Source of the DNA: ZC4RG20 sp963702105
Lineage (GTDB): Bacteria > Pseudomonadota > Gammaproteobacteria > Steroidobacterales > Rariloculaceae
Assembly: GCA_963702105.1 (NCBI GenBank)
Contig: OY969712.1
Location: forward strand, 2,232,001-2,296,000
DNA: 64,000 nucleotides
Reading direction: 5' to 3'
Shown: positions 1 to 9,569 of the stretch, piece by piece
Numbering within the stretch: position 1 is the first letter of the stretch
Layout: each line of letters begins with the position of its first letter
The notes under the pieces: model-generated
What the model saw: only the letters and a program-made list of their open reading frames with translations
Databases searched by the model: none
Told to the model about the DNA's origin: nothing
Position numbers and translations under genes: made by a program

Positions 1-1768
1 AGAGCGCTCGGCCGCCCACCGACACTCGGGGATCGTGATCGGCCGCGATCGAGAGATGATAGACGTGAAAGCGCAGCGCCTGCTCGACGGCCGGCGAACC
101 GCTCACGCGGATATCGGCCGCGCGCCAGATCCCGTCCCAGTGGTCGGCGTGCACGGCGAAGGCACCTTCGAAGCTGTCCCAGCCGCGCGCGCGCAGATCG
201 GCGAGCGCCGCTGCGGCCGGATCCGGGCCGTCGCGGCTCGTGTACACCGTAACCATGCGCCGGAAAACGAGCGGCGTGCCGATCTCCGCTTCCACTTCGA
301 AGCGCAGCTGCTGGCGGCCCGTGCCCGGCTCGCTCGTGCGCGCGGCAATCGCGACCTCGAGCCCCGAGGTCTTCGTGCGATAGCGATGCAGCTCGATGCC
401 TTCGTCGTCCGAATTCGCCGCCAAGGCCTCGAGATGCGGATGATGGACGCCGAGATCCGGGTCCGTCAGCGAGACGTCGAGCTCGACGCGGCCGGAGTGG
501 TTGTCGAGCCGGACCGTGATCTCCTGCAGCAGCAAATGGCGGTCGGCCAGAGACGTGCAGCGCCGGGTCTTCAGGTTGACGCAGCGCCCGCCGCCGGGCT
601 CGAACACGGTCTCGCTCTCGAGCACGCCGGCCTGCATGTCGAGCACGCGCCGCTGGCTGCGCCAAGCCGAATCCACGAGCGTCAGCGGGGCCCCGTCCAC
701 CTCGAGCGCGATCCGGAAGGGGAACGGCAGCGAGACGATCTCGCTGTACGGGTAATCGCCGCGGTGCGGATCCAGAAACTCGTGCTCGGAATACGGCAGC
801 GCCTCCTGCTTGCGGTCGTAGACGCCGGCGACGAAGAGATCCCCCTGCGACGAAGGCAGCGCCGCTTCGAGGGCTCCGCGTACACCGAGGTAGCCGTTGC
901 CGAGCGTGAAGATGCTCTCGACGCCGCGCTCGCGGGCCGGGTCGAAACCCTCCTGCTCGATGCGCCAGGCCGCGCGCTGGGCCGCGGCGACGAAGCGCCG
1001 CTCGAGCGCCGGGACGTCGAGCTCCGCGAGATCGGCGACGACCACGTCGGCTCCGCGCCGCTCGAGCGCGGGCCGGTTGCCGCCGCGGTCGATGCCGACG
1101 ACCAGACCGAAGCCGCCCGCGCGCCCGGCCGCGACGCCGGCGACGGCATCCTCGAAGACCAGCGCGTGTGAGGGTGCGGCGCCCAGCCGGCGCGCGCACT
1201 CGACGAAGGCATCGGGCGCGGGCTTGCCCGGCAGCCCGGACTCTTCGATGTCGATGCCGTCGAGACGCGCGTCGAAGAGCCCCGCAATGCGGGCCGTCTC
1301 GAGGATCGTGCGGCCGTGGCGGCTCGAGGTCACGATCCCCGTCGCGACGCCGGCCGCCCGCAAGGCCTCGATGAGCCGAAGGGTCGAGTCGAAGACCTCG
1401 ACGCCCCGCTTGGCCAGGGCGCGCTCGAACAGCGCGTCCTTGCGGCGGGCGAGCGCCGCCACCGTCTCGGCTTCGAGCGGATCCTCCGGGCCGCCCTCGG
1501 GCAGCACGATGTCCCGCGCGGCGAGGAAGCTGCGCACGCCCGCACTGCGCGGCTTGCCGTCCACATAGGCGCGATAGTCGGCGTCGGCGTCGAACGGGCG
1601 GAACGGCTCGCCCGTCGCGGCCGCATGGCGCTCGAGGAAGCGGTCGAACAGCGCCTTCCAGGCGGCGGCGTGCAGGGCCGCGGTGCGGGTCACGACGCCG
1701 TCCATGTCGAAGACGGCTGCGTCGAAGTCGAGCGGCGGAAGCCCGCCGGTGTCGCTCTCGGCGCTGAT
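1..1768 (-). CDS. HAD beta-phosphoglucomutase / GH65 glycoside phosphorylase fusion (partial)
   Basis: The protein begins with a HAD-family domain (nucleophile motif FDMDGVVT, later GLPGKPAPDAF and FEDAVAGVAAGRAG), as in beta-phosphoglucomutases. It continues into a GH65 N-terminal domain (ERGVESIFTLGNGYLGVRG and following beta-rich sequence). The catalytic barrel lies beyond the window's left edge. Known family role: phosphorolysis of an alpha-glucobiose (maltose, kojibiose or trehalose type) to beta-glucose-1-phosphate, then isomerisation to glucose-6-phosphate. It is last in an operon with phosphoketolase and transaldolase, so the product could enter the phosphoketolase route. Odd point: it is in the same frame as tal and begins right after the tal TGA, but no ATG, GTG, TTG or CTG precedes the HAD nucleophile. 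An ATC at 1768 is the only near-start. The next ATG, at 1705, is the Met inside FDMDG. Confidence 0.85.
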   Translation of the reverse strand, partial: MSAESDTGGLPPLDFDAAVFDMDGVVTRTAALHAAAWKALFDRFLERHAAATGEPFRPFDADADYRAYVDGKPRSAGVRSFLAARDIVLPEGGPEDPLEAETVAALARRKDALFERALAKRGVEVFDSTLRLIEALRAAGVATGIVTSSRHGRTILETARIAGLFDARLDGIDIEESGLPGKPAPDAFVECARRLGAAPSHALVFEDAVAGVAAGRAGGFGLVVGIDRGGNRPALERRGADVVVADLAELDVPALERRFVAAAQRAAWRIEQEGFDPARERGVESIFTLGNGYLGVRGALEAALPSSQGDLFVAGVYDRKQEALPYSEHEFLDPHRGDYPYSEIVSLPFPFRIALEVDGAPLTLVDSAWRSQRRVLDMQAGVLESETVFEPGGGRCVNLKTRRCTSLADRHLLLQEITVRLDNHSGRVELDVSLTDPDLGVHHPHLEALAANSDDEGIELHRYRTKTSGLEVAIAARTSEPGTGRQQLRFEVEAEIGTPLVFRRMVTVYTSRDGPDPAAAALADLRARGWDSFEGAFAVHADHWDGIWRAADIRVSGSPAVEQALRFHVYHLSIAADHDPRVSVGGRAL

Positions 1769-1774
1769 CGCTCC

Positions 1775-2941
1775 TCACTCCGCGGCCGCGGCCGCTCCGC
1801 TGGCCGCGCGGCGGGCGGCCTCGATCGTCTCCAGCAGGGAATCGTAGGGCTTGACGAACTTGTCGATGCCCTCGTCGAGCAGCTCCGCCGCCACGCGCGC
1901 GGGGTCGATACCGAGCCCCGCGAGCTCGGCGAGCACCGCGCGCGCCGCCTCCACGCGGCCCTTGAGCCGCGGCGCCGGGTCACCATGATCGTCGTAGGCG
2001 CGCAGCGTATCGAGCGGCATGGTGTTGACGGTCTCGGGCCCGATCAGCGCCTCGACGTACTTCACGTCGCTGTAGGCCGGGTCCTTCGTGCCGGTGCTGG
2101 CCCAGAGCAGCCGCTGCGGCCGGCCGCCGCGAGCCGCCACGCGCTTGAAGCGCGGCGCCGCGCAGAACTCCTCGAACACTTCGTACGCCGAGCGCGCGCT
2201 CGCGATCGCGGCCTCGCCTCGCAGCTCCCGCGCGCGGCGGGCCTGCTCGCCGCCGGCCTGCACGATCGCATCGAGCTCGCGGTCGACGAGCACGTCGATA
2301 CGGCTCAAGAAGAAACTTGCGACCGAGGCCAGCGACGCGAGCTCATGGCCCTGCTCGGCCGCGCCCTCGAGGCCCTCCAGATAGGCCGCGAGCACGTCGC
2401 GGTAGCGCTCGACCGAGAACAGCAGCGTGACGTTGACGTTGACGCCCTCGGTCACGAGCGCGCGCAGCGCGGTGAGGCCCTGGGCCGTGCCGGGGACCTT
2501 GATCATCACGTTGGGCCGGCCGAGCGCAACCCACAGGTGCTTGGCCTCGGCGATCGTCGCGCCCGCATCGTTGGCGAGACGCGGCGAGACCTCGAGGCTC
2601 ACGAAGCCGTCGCCGCCGCCTGCGTCGTCGTAGACCGGCCGCAGCACGTCGGCCGCAGCCCGCACGTCCGCGAGCGTCAGGGCTTCGTAGATCTCGATGG
2701 CCGATTTGCCCTTGCGGGCGAGCGCGGCGATTTCCGCGTCGTAGTCTGCGGTCTCGGCGATGGCCTTCTCGAAGATCGTCGGGTTCGACGTGATGCCAGA
2801 AATGCCCCACTCGCGCACGAGGCGCTCGAGCTCGCCCCCGCCGACGAGGCCGCGCTGGATGAAATCCAGCCACGGGCTTTGACCGAAATCGTGCAGCCGC
2901 TTCAGGGGACTTCGCCTCGCGGCCTTTGCGTCATCCGCCAT
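1775..2941 (-). CDS. tal: transaldolase
   Basis: Transaldolase, about 388 residues, transferring a dihydroxyacetone unit between sugar phosphates in the non-oxidative pentose phosphate pathway in the cytoplasm. Visible features are the N-terminal SPWLDFIQR and GISGITSNPTIFEKAI segments, the Schiff-base lysine in NVMIKVPGT, and WASTGTKDPAYSD. The length fits the long transaldolase subfamily. I chose ATG at 2941, because an AGGAGG ribosome site lies about 7 bases upstream. A GTG at 2947 overlapping the phosphoketolase stop is possible but too close to that site. It sits between phosphoketolase and a HAD-GH65 gene on the same strand with almost no spacing, so it is probably co-transcribed. Its TGA is followed in frame by the next gene. 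Confidence 0.95.
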   Translation of the reverse strand: MADDAKAARRSPLKRLHDFGQSPWLDFIQRGLVGGGELERLVREWGISGITSNPTIFEKAIAETADYDAEIAALARKGKSAIEIYEALTLADVRAAADVLRPVYDDAGGGDGFVSLEVSPRLANDAGATIAEAKHLWVALGRPNVMIKVPGTAQGLTALRALVTEGVNVNVTLLFSVERYRDVLAAYLEGLEGAAEQGHELASLASVASFFLSRIDVLVDRELDAIVQAGGEQARRARELRGEAAIASARSAYEVFEEFCAAPRFKRVAARGGRPQRLLWASTGTKDPAYSDVKYVEALIGPETVNTMPLDTLRAYDDHGDPAPRLKGRVEAARAVLAELAGLGIDPARVAAELLDEGIDKFVKPYDSLLETIEAARRAASGAAAAAE

Positions 2942-2943
2942 GT

Positions 2944-5355
2944 TCACTCTCCTCCTTGATTCGTCCAGCGCCAGTCGCGGATCTCGGGCATGTCCTCGCC
3001 GTGCGCGTAGATGTATTGCTTATGCTCGATGAGCTTGTCCCGCATGAGCTGCTTCGCGTAGGCCGCCCGGGGCCCGAGGTCCGGGACGCGATCGATGACG
3101 TCGGAGACGAGATGGAAGCGGTCGATCTCGTTGAGCACCGCCATGTCGAACGGCGTCGTCGTCGTGCCCTCCTCCTTGTAGCCGCGCACGTGCAGGTTGC
3201 GATGGTTGCTGCGCCGATAGGTGAGCCGGTGAATGAGCCACGGATAGCCGTGGTAGGCGAAGATGATGGGCTTGTCGTGCGTGAACAGCGTGTCGAAGTT
3301 GCGGTCGGAGAGCCCGTGCGGATGCTCGCTCTCGGGCTGCAACGTCATGAGGTCCACGACGTTGACCAGGCGGATCCTGAGCTCCGGAAACTGCTCGCGC
3401 AGGATAGACACGGCGGCCAGCGTCTCGAGCGTCGGCACGTCGCCGCAGCAGGCCATGACGACATGGGGCTCCCCGCCCTGATCGGAGCTCGCCCACGGCC
3501 AGATCCCGATGCCGGCCGTGCAGTGCTTGATCGCGGCTTCCATGTCGAGGAACTGTGGCTCCTCCTGCTTGCCGGCGACGACGACGTTGACGAAGTCGCG
3601 CGAGTTCAAGCAGATGTTCGCGACGCAAAGCAGCGTGTTCGCGTCCGGGGGCAGATAGACGCGGATCACGTCGGCCTTCTTGTTCACGACGTGATCGATG
3701 AAGCCCGGGTCCTGGTGGCTGAAGCCGTTGTGATCCTGCCGCCATACGTGCGAAGTCAGCAGGTAAGTCAGCGAAGCGATGGGCCGGCGCCACGGAATCT
3801 GCTTGCTGACTTTTAGCCACTTCGCGTGCTGATTGAACATCGAGTCCACGATGTGGATGAAGGCCTCGTAGCACGAGAAAAAGCCGTGCCGGCCCGTCAG
3901 CAGATAACCCTCGAGCCACCCCTGGCACATGTGCTCGGAGAGCACCTCGAAGACGCGGCCGTCTGGCGAGAGGTTCTGGTCCACGTCGATGAGCGGCTCG
4001 ACGAGGCGCTTGCCCGTGACCTCATAAATCGCGCCGAGCCTGTTCGAGGCATTCTCGTCCGGCGCGAAGACGAGGAAGTTCCGGCTCTTGAGATTCTTGC
4101 GCATGACGTCGCGCAGATAGCGGCCCAGCACCCGCGTGGACTCGCCCACCGTCGCACCCGGTTTCGGCACCTCCACTGCATAATGGCGGAAGTCCGGCAG
4201 GCGCAGGTCCTTGAGCAGCAGGCCGCCGTTCGCATGCGGATTCGCGCCCATGCGCAGCGTGCCCTCGGGCGGCAGCTCGCGCAGCTCCGGAACCGGCGTG
4301 CCGTCCTCGTCGAAGAGCTCCTCCGGACGATAGCTGCGCATCCAGGTCTCGAGCTGCGCGAGATGCTCGGGATTCTCCCGCAGCCCCGCAAGCGGCACCT
4401 GGTGGGCACGCCATGTGCCCTCGACCGGCTCGCCGTCCACGGTCGCGGGCCCGGTCCAGCCCTTCGGCGTCCTGAGGATCAGCATCGGCCAGGTCGGGCG
4501 CTTCACCACACCGCGCTCGCGCGCCTCCTTCTGGATCTGCGCGATCCGGTCGAGCAGCCGGTCGAGAGTGCTCGCCATTTCGGCATGGACTTTCGCCGGT
4601 TCATGCCCGGAGACGAAGGTCGGCTCGTAGCCGTAGCCGCGGAACAGTGCCGTGAGCTCCTCGTCGGGCAGCCGGGAGAGCACGCTCGGGTTCGCGATCT
4701 TCCAGCCGTTCAGGTGCAGGATCGGCAGGACCGCCCCGTCGCTGATCGGATTCAGGAACTTGTTCGAGTGCCAGCTCGTCGCGAGCGCGCCCGTCTCGGC
4801 CTCGCCGTCGCCGACGACGCAGGCGACGACGAGATCCGGGTTGTCGAAGGCCGCCCCGTAGGCGTGCGCGATCGAGTAACCGAGCTCGCCGCCCTCGTGG
4901 ATCGAGCCCGGGGTCTCGGGCGCCGCATGACTCGGCACGCCGCCCGGGAACGAGAACTGCTTGAAAAGCCTCTGCATGCCCTCGGCGTCCCGGGAGATCT
5001 CGGGATACAGCTCGCTGTACGTGCCCTCGAGCCAGGTGTTCGCGACCATGGCCGGCCCGCCGTGGCCCGGCCCCGTGATGAAGATCATATCGAGCCCGCG
5101 CTCTTTGATGACCCGGTTCAGGTGCACATAGATGAAGTTGAGCCCGGGCGTGGTGCCCCAGTGGCCCAGCAGGCGCGGCTTGACGTGCTCGAGGCGCAGG
5201 GGTTCGCGCAGCAGCGGGTTGTCCATGAGGTAGATCTGCCCGACGGCGAGGTAATTCGCGGCGCGCCAATACGCGTCCATGCGCCGCAGCAGCTCGGGGC
5301 TCGGTGACTTCGCCGTACCGCCCTCGGCGGGCATCGCGTTGGCTCGTGCATTCAT
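2944..5355 (-). CDS. xfp: xylulose-5-phosphate/fructose-6-phosphate phosphoketolase
   Basis: ThDP-dependent phosphoketolase, about 803 residues, splitting xylulose-5-P (and often fructose-6-P) with phosphate into acetyl-phosphate plus an aldose phosphate. Family hallmarks seen are the N-terminal YWRAANYLAVGQIYL, the GPGHGGPA loop, the ThDP-binding GDGEAETGALATSWHSNKF region, and LTYLLTSHVWRQDHNGFSHQ. The chosen ATG at 5355 (MNARANAMPAEG) gives the family's usual length; a longer reading to 5496 would add an arginine-rich N terminus with no family resemblance. It is first in a tight operon with tal and HAD-GH65. The 233-bp gap to the divergent beta-propeller gene should contain promoters for both. 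Confidence 0.95.
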   Translation of the reverse strand: MNARANAMPAEGGTAKSPSPELLRRMDAYWRAANYLAVGQIYLMDNPLLREPLRLEHVKPRLLGHWGTTPGLNFIYVHLNRVIKERGLDMIFITGPGHGGPAMVANTWLEGTYSELYPEISRDAEGMQRLFKQFSFPGGVPSHAAPETPGSIHEGGELGYSIAHAYGAAFDNPDLVVACVVGDGEAETGALATSWHSNKFLNPISDGAVLPILHLNGWKIANPSVLSRLPDEELTALFRGYGYEPTFVSGHEPAKVHAEMASTLDRLLDRIAQIQKEARERGVVKRPTWPMLILRTPKGWTGPATVDGEPVEGTWRAHQVPLAGLRENPEHLAQLETWMRSYRPEELFDEDGTPVPELRELPPEGTLRMGANPHANGGLLLKDLRLPDFRHYAVEVPKPGATVGESTRVLGRYLRDVMRKNLKSRNFLVFAPDENASNRLGAIYEVTGKRLVEPLIDVDQNLSPDGRVFEVLSEHMCQGWLEGYLLTGRHGFFSCYEAFIHIVDSMFNQHAKWLKVSKQIPWRRPIASLTYLLTSHVWRQDHNGFSHQDPGFIDHVVNKKADVIRVYLPPDANTLLCVANICLNSRDFVNVVVAGKQEEPQFLDMEAAIKHCTAGIGIWPWASSDQGGEPHVVMACCGDVPTLETLAAVSILREQFPELRIRLVNVVDLMTLQPESEHPHGLSDRNFDTLFTHDKPIIFAYHGYPWLIHRLTYRRSNHRNLHVRGYKEEGTTTTPFDMAVLNEIDRFHLVSDVIDRVPDLGPRAAYAKQLMRDKLIEHKQYIYAHGEDMPEIRDWRWTNQGGE

Positions 5356-5588
5356 CGTTCTCGCATCCCCATCTCGGAGGCTCGGCCCGCCGCGAGGCCC
5401 TTCGGCGAGCCGGCGCAGATCGTCGGCGAGGCAAGATCCATGCCCCGTGTCGAGCGCCCCATTGTGCGCAACCCGGCGCGCGAACGCACTTCGCAATTGC
5501 CGCCACCCCCATTGGCACGCATGTTGCTGCTCCCCGCGGGTTCGTGCGCGTTCGCCACTCTCACTCGAAAAACCGCAAAGGAGCCCCC
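5356..5588. promoter_or_regulatory. divergent intergenic region, phosphoketolase operon / beta-propeller gene
   Basis: No gene is evident here. The stretch separates two divergently transcribed genes and must carry at least two promoters. An AAAGGAG ribosome site at its right end is correctly spaced for the GTG at 5589. I could not pick out convincing -35/-10 pairs. Confidence 0.4.
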
Positions 5589-6701
5589 GTGCGACGATTC
5601 CAATTTCTGCGATCGTTCCGCCTTTCGTGCCTGCCGAAGCCCGCGCTGCCCGCGCTGCCCGCGCTGGCCGCGGGGGCCGTGCTGGCCGCCGTGAACGGTC
5701 TCGGCGCGAGCAGCGCGGCCGCAGCGCCCGCCGAGCCCGCTTACCGCATCTATGTGACGAACGAGCATTCCGGGGATCTCAGCGTCATCGACGGCGGGGG
5801 CTTCGCGCTCGAAGCCACGGTGCCGCTCGGCAAGCGCCCGCGCGGCATCCAGCCCTCGCCGGACGGCCGGCTCCTCTACGTCGCCATGAGCGGCTCGCCG
5901 CCCTCGCCGCCCGGCACCGACGAGAGCAAGCTGCCGCCGCCCGACAAGGCCGCCGACGGCATCGGCGTCTACGACATCGCGCAGCGCAAGCTCACGGCCG
6001 TGATCCGCGGCATCTCCGACCCCGAGCAGGTGGCCGTGGACCCGTCCGGACGCAGGCTTCTGATCGCGAGCGAGGATTCGGCAAAGGCCGTGATCGCCGA
6101 TACGGCGACGGACACGCTCGGCGCCGAGTTCTCGCCGGGGTCCGAGCCCGAGGGCGTCGCGTTTGCGCCCGATGGCCGCTTCGCCTATGTGACCTCGGAA
6201 GGCGCGGGAACCGTCGCCGTCGTCGACCTCGGGGCCTCCCGCATCGCAGACCGGCTCGCGGTGGGCCACCGGCCGCGCGGCGTCGCGTTCTCGCCAGACG
6301 GCCGCCGGGCCTATGTGACGGCCGAGGTGGACGGCACGGTCGCGTTCATCGATACCGCGGCGCGGCGCGTGCTCGGCAAGCTCAAGCTGCCGGGCGTGCT
6401 CGCGCGGCCCATGGGCGTAGCGGTCTCGCCCGACGGCCGCACGGTCTACGTCACCACGGGCCGCGGCCGGGACCTCGTCGCGATCGACGCGGCCACACGC
6501 CAGCTGCGCGGCAGCGTCGAGGTCGGACCGAGACCCTGGGGCGTCGCGCTGAGCCCCGACGGCCGTTATGCCTTCACGGCCAACGGCCCCTCGAACGACG
6601 TCTCGGTCGTCTCGACAGCGGATCTCGAGGTCGTGCGCAAAGTCGCCGTCGGTAAAGGGCCCTGGGGCGTCGCGGTCGCAGCAGTCACCGCACGGCACTA
6701 A
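5589..6701 (+). CDS. exported YVTN beta-propeller protein (PQQ-catabolism-associated type)
   Basis: About 370 residues with a hydrophobic, alanine-rich N-terminal export signal (residues ~1-45), then repeated propeller blades: YVTNEHSGDLSVID, GKRPRGIQPSPDGRLLYV, EPEGVAFAPDGRFAYVTSE, RPRGVAFSPDGRRAYV, RPMGVAVSPDGRTVYV, RPWGVALSPDGRYAF and a terminal GPWGVAV. The blade order resembles periplasmic beta-propellers linked to PQQ-dependent alcohol catabolism. The role in those systems is not firmly known; scaffolding or binding is an inference. I chose GTG at 5589 because of the AAAGGAG site six bases upstream and because it gives a signal peptide directly. A PQQ-dependent dehydrogenase lies far away at 60.7 kb. 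Confidence 0.85.
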   Translation: MRRFQFLRSFRLSCLPKPALPALPALAAGAVLAAVNGLGASSAAAAPAEPAYRIYVTNEHSGDLSVIDGGGFALEATVPLGKRPRGIQPSPDGRLLYVAMSGSPPSPPGTDESKLPPPDKAADGIGVYDIAQRKLTAVIRGISDPEQVAVDPSGRRLLIASEDSAKAVIADTATDTLGAEFSPGSEPEGVAFAPDGRFAYVTSEGAGTVAVVDLGASRIADRLAVGHRPRGVAFSPDGRRAYVTAEVDGTVAFIDTAARRVLGKLKLPGVLARPMGVAVSPDGRTVYVTTGRGRDLVAIDAATRQLRGSVEVGPRPWGVALSPDGRYAFTANGPSNDVSVVSTADLEVVRKVAVGKGPWGVAVAAVTARH

Positions 6702-6860
6702 ATTCGCGCAGCCCGGGACGAGCGGCCGCGCGGCGGACCTTGGCGGCAGGCGGAGCCGCTGACCGGCCGCCACATCGCCGTGCTCGATCGTTCGCAACGG
6801 AGATCGATGCCGAATGCGGCAGCGGGTGGAATTCTTCTGCTCGCTCCTTACAATCACGGC

Positions 6861-8255
6861 ATGCGAATACTCCTAGCCGTTATCGTCCTCGCCGTCCTCG
6901 GCACGGCGGGCGCCTGGATCGCCGCGGGTCGCGCCGAAGGTCCCAAGATCAACATCGCCGAGCCGACCGTCGTCGGTCAGACCGGTCGGCTCGACCTGAC
7001 CGTCGAGGCGCCCGCGGCCAAGCTCACGCGGCTCGACGTGACGCTCGAGCAGAACGGCAAGAGCACCGCGCTGTTCACGCTCGGCACCGGCGCTGCGGCG
7101 CTCGGGCGCGACGGGGCGAACCGCCTGCACCTCACGCAGCCGCTCGGCAAGAAGCAGGTCGCGAGCCTCGAGCAGGGCAGTGCGACGATCAGCGTCTCGG
7201 CCGCGCGGCCCGTGCTGTTCGGCTATCGGCAGGCGTCGGCGACGGCGCGCAAAGAGTTCCGGGTAGACCTCACGCCGCCTCGCGTATCGGTCGTCTCCCG
7301 CCTCCACTACGTGAACCAGGGCGGCTCGGAAATGGTCGTCTATCGCGCGACGCCAGCCGAGGCCGAATCCGGCGTCCGCGTGGGCCAGTACGAGTATCCC
7401 GGCTACCCGGCCAAAGGCGCGGGCATCGCCACCTCCGATCCCGCGCTGCGCGTCGCCTTTTTCGCACTCATGTGGAATCAGGACCCGAATACGCCGATCT
7501 CGCTCTATGCCCGCGATGCGCACGGCAACGAGACCTCGACCGTGTTCGATTACCGCGTCTTCCCCAAGGAGTACAAGCACAGCACGCTGCACATCGGCGA
7601 TGCGTTCCTGCAGCGCGTCGTGCCGGCCGTCCTCGCGAACTCGCCCGACTTCAAGGTGGACGATCCGTCCGATCTGGCCGGGTCCTACGTTCGCATCAAC
7701 CACGACATGCGGCGAGCGAACGCCGAGACCATCGCCGGCTTCGCCAAGCAGACGGCGCCCGAGATGCTCTGGCACGGCCCGTTTCTGCAGCTCGAGAACT
7801 CCGCCGTCGAGGCGTACTTCGCCGATCAGCGCACGTACCTCTACGACGGCAAGCCCATCGACAACGAGGTGCACCTCGGCTACGACCTCGCCTCGGTCGC
7901 GGGCGCCTCGATCCGCGCCGCCAACCGGGGGCGCATCGTGCATGCGGGCTGGCTCGGCATCTACGGCAACTGCATCGTCATCGACCATGGCATGGGCGTG
8001 CAGTCCCTGTACGGCCACCTTTCGTCCATCGAGGTCAAAGTCGGACAAATGGTGGACAAGGGCCAGGAGATCGGGCGCAGCGGCGCGACGGGTCTCGCGG
8101 GCGGTGACCACCTGCACTTCTCGGTGCTCGTCAACGGCCACTTCGTCACACCGATCGAATGGTGGAGCGACAAATGGGTCGCGGACCGCATCACGCGCAA
8201 GCTGCAAGAGGCGGGCGCCCCCGCGGATGCGGGCACGCCGGTCAACGGCAACTGA
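6861..8255 (+). CDS. M23 (LytM-type) peptidase, membrane-anchored or exported
   Basis: About 464 residues. An N-terminal hydrophobic segment (residues 1-20) is followed by roughly 300 residues of beta-rich periplasmic sequence and a C-terminal M23 metallopeptidase domain. Zinc-ligand motifs are intact: HLGYD (His338, Asp342) and HLHF (His417, His419). Known family role: endopeptidase action on peptidoglycan cross-links in the periplasm. The ATG at 6861 starts directly at the hydrophobic segment (MRILLAVIVLAVLG). The gene stands between the propeller gene and a convergent DUF2254 gene, with only 21 bp to the latter. Confidence 0.88.
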   Translation: MRILLAVIVLAVLGTAGAWIAAGRAEGPKINIAEPTVVGQTGRLDLTVEAPAAKLTRLDVTLEQNGKSTALFTLGTGAAALGRDGANRLHLTQPLGKKQVASLEQGSATISVSAARPVLFGYRQASATARKEFRVDLTPPRVSVVSRLHYVNQGGSEMVVYRATPAEAESGVRVGQYEYPGYPAKGAGIATSDPALRVAFFALMWNQDPNTPISLYARDAHGNETSTVFDYRVFPKEYKHSTLHIGDAFLQRVVPAVLANSPDFKVDDPSDLAGSYVRINHDMRRANAETIAGFAKQTAPEMLWHGPFLQLENSAVEAYFADQRTYLYDGKPIDNEVHLGYDLASVAGASIRAANRGRIVHAGWLGIYGNCIVIDHGMGVQSLYGHLSSIEVKVGQMVDKGQEIGRSGATGLAGGDHLHFSVLVNGHFVTPIEWWSDKWVADRITRKLQEAGAPADAGTPVNGN

Positions 8256-8276
8256 CGCGGCCGGACGCGGGCCTTC

Positions 8277-9569
8277 TCACCGATACAGGGTGCCGGTCAC
8301 GGATTCGATGAGCGCGCGGTCGCGCACGGACCAGTCCTGCGCGCGGATATCCTCGATCCACGCCTGCTCATGGCGCCGTGCGATCGCCTCTGCGCGCGTC
8401 CCGGCCTCCGCCTCGTGGAACTTCGCGAACAGCTGCAGCGCGTGAGTGGCCGCGTTCACGTCGCGGCACGCATAAGGCCTGACCTCGTCGAGCGCGTGGG
8501 CGGCGATCTCCGCGAACGAGATCGGCGGCGCGATGAGGCGCAGTCTACCGGTCTCGTCGAACCGCCGGTCGCTCGGCTCGGGCCGCCCGCCGACGAGCGC
8601 GAGAAACGCGAACAGCCAATCGAGGCAGGTCATGGCGGTGAACGCATCGTTGATGCCCGGAGAGAGCGCCCGCGAAGCCACCTGTACGAGCTGCTCGATG
8701 AGGAAAGTCACGTCCTGCTCGGCCGTCCGATCCGGCCCTATGACGAAGCAGCCGTGAAACGTTTTGCCGGCATCCGGGCCCGGGTCCCCGCCGAGGACCT
8801 CGGCCAGACAGGAGCCGCGGAACACGAACTGGCCGGGCGAGTAGCGCAGCTTGACGATGCTGCCGACGCGGCTCGCCGTCTTGACCAGAGCCTGACCGTG
8901 TATGTCCTGCAGGTAACCCGTCGCCGAGGCCTCGATGCGGCCAGTAAGCTCCGGCAACTGTGCCGGGACCCGGCCCGACTCGCGGCCGATACCCGACGGA
9001 TAAAGGCGCTCGGCCCGCTGCTCTAGACGGTTACCCAGGTACGCGACGACGGTGCCGATGTACATCTGCCGCGGCGCGTGGCTGATGAAGTAGACGAGGA
9101 TGCCGATGCTGGCGAGCGACAGGAGCAGTGCGACGAAAAGGGCGAGATCGGGCACGGCGATGCGCGTCTTCGCACCGCCCTGGCCCAGCACGGCGGCGAG
9201 CACGAGCAGGCAGTAGACGAAAGTCGCGACGAAGGTCCCCAGCGTGAGCTGACTGCCGCGGTCCTTGAGGAAACTCTCGAAGAGCCGCGGGCCGTAGGAC
9301 GAGGTGGCATTGGAGACGGCGAGCGTCGTGACCGAGAACGTCACGCCCGTCACCGTGATCATCGAGCCCGCGATGGCCGCCAACATATCGCGCGCGCCGG
9401 CCGGCGTCACGCCCGCGCCGTGCGTGAGCGCAGAGAAGATGCCGACATTGAAAACACTGCTGAGCCAGACGAGCAGGACGGCGAGCCCGATGCCGATTCC
9501 GGCCATGACCGCGGGCAGGAACCAGAAGCTGCTGCGGACCGCGTAGAGCCAGTGGCGAAGCCGCTCCAT
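8277..9569 (-). CDS. DUF2254 family integral membrane protein
   Basis: About 430 residues. The N-terminal half has about four transmembrane segments (for example FWFLPAVMAGIGIGLAVLLV and TFVATFVYCLLVLAAVLG). The segment MITVTGVTFSVTTLAVSNAT and the downstream RLFESFLKDRGSQLTLG are typical of DUF2254. The C-terminal half is soluble, with SPGINDAFTAMTCLDWL. No biochemical function is established for the family. I started it at ATG 9569 (MERLRHWLYAVRSSFWF), directly before the first membrane segment; the longer upstream reading is arginine-rich and unlike the family. It is convergent with the M23 peptidase. Confidence 0.85.
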   Translation of the reverse strand: MERLRHWLYAVRSSFWFLPAVMAGIGIGLAVLLVWLSSVFNVGIFSALTHGAGVTPAGARDMLAAIAGSMITVTGVTFSVTTLAVSNATSSYGPRLFESFLKDRGSQLTLGTFVATFVYCLLVLAAVLGQGGAKTRIAVPDLALFVALLLSLASIGILVYFISHAPRQMYIGTVVAYLGNRLEQRAERLYPSGIGRESGRVPAQLPELTGRIEASATGYLQDIHGQALVKTASRVGSIVKLRYSPGQFVFRGSCLAEVLGGDPGPDAGKTFHGCFVIGPDRTAEQDVTFLIEQLVQVASRALSPGINDAFTAMTCLDWLFAFLALVGGRPEPSDRRFDETGRLRLIAPPISFAEIAAHALDEVRPYACRDVNAATHALQLFAKFHEAEAGTRAEAIARRHEQAWIEDIRAQDWSVRDRALIESVTGTLYR

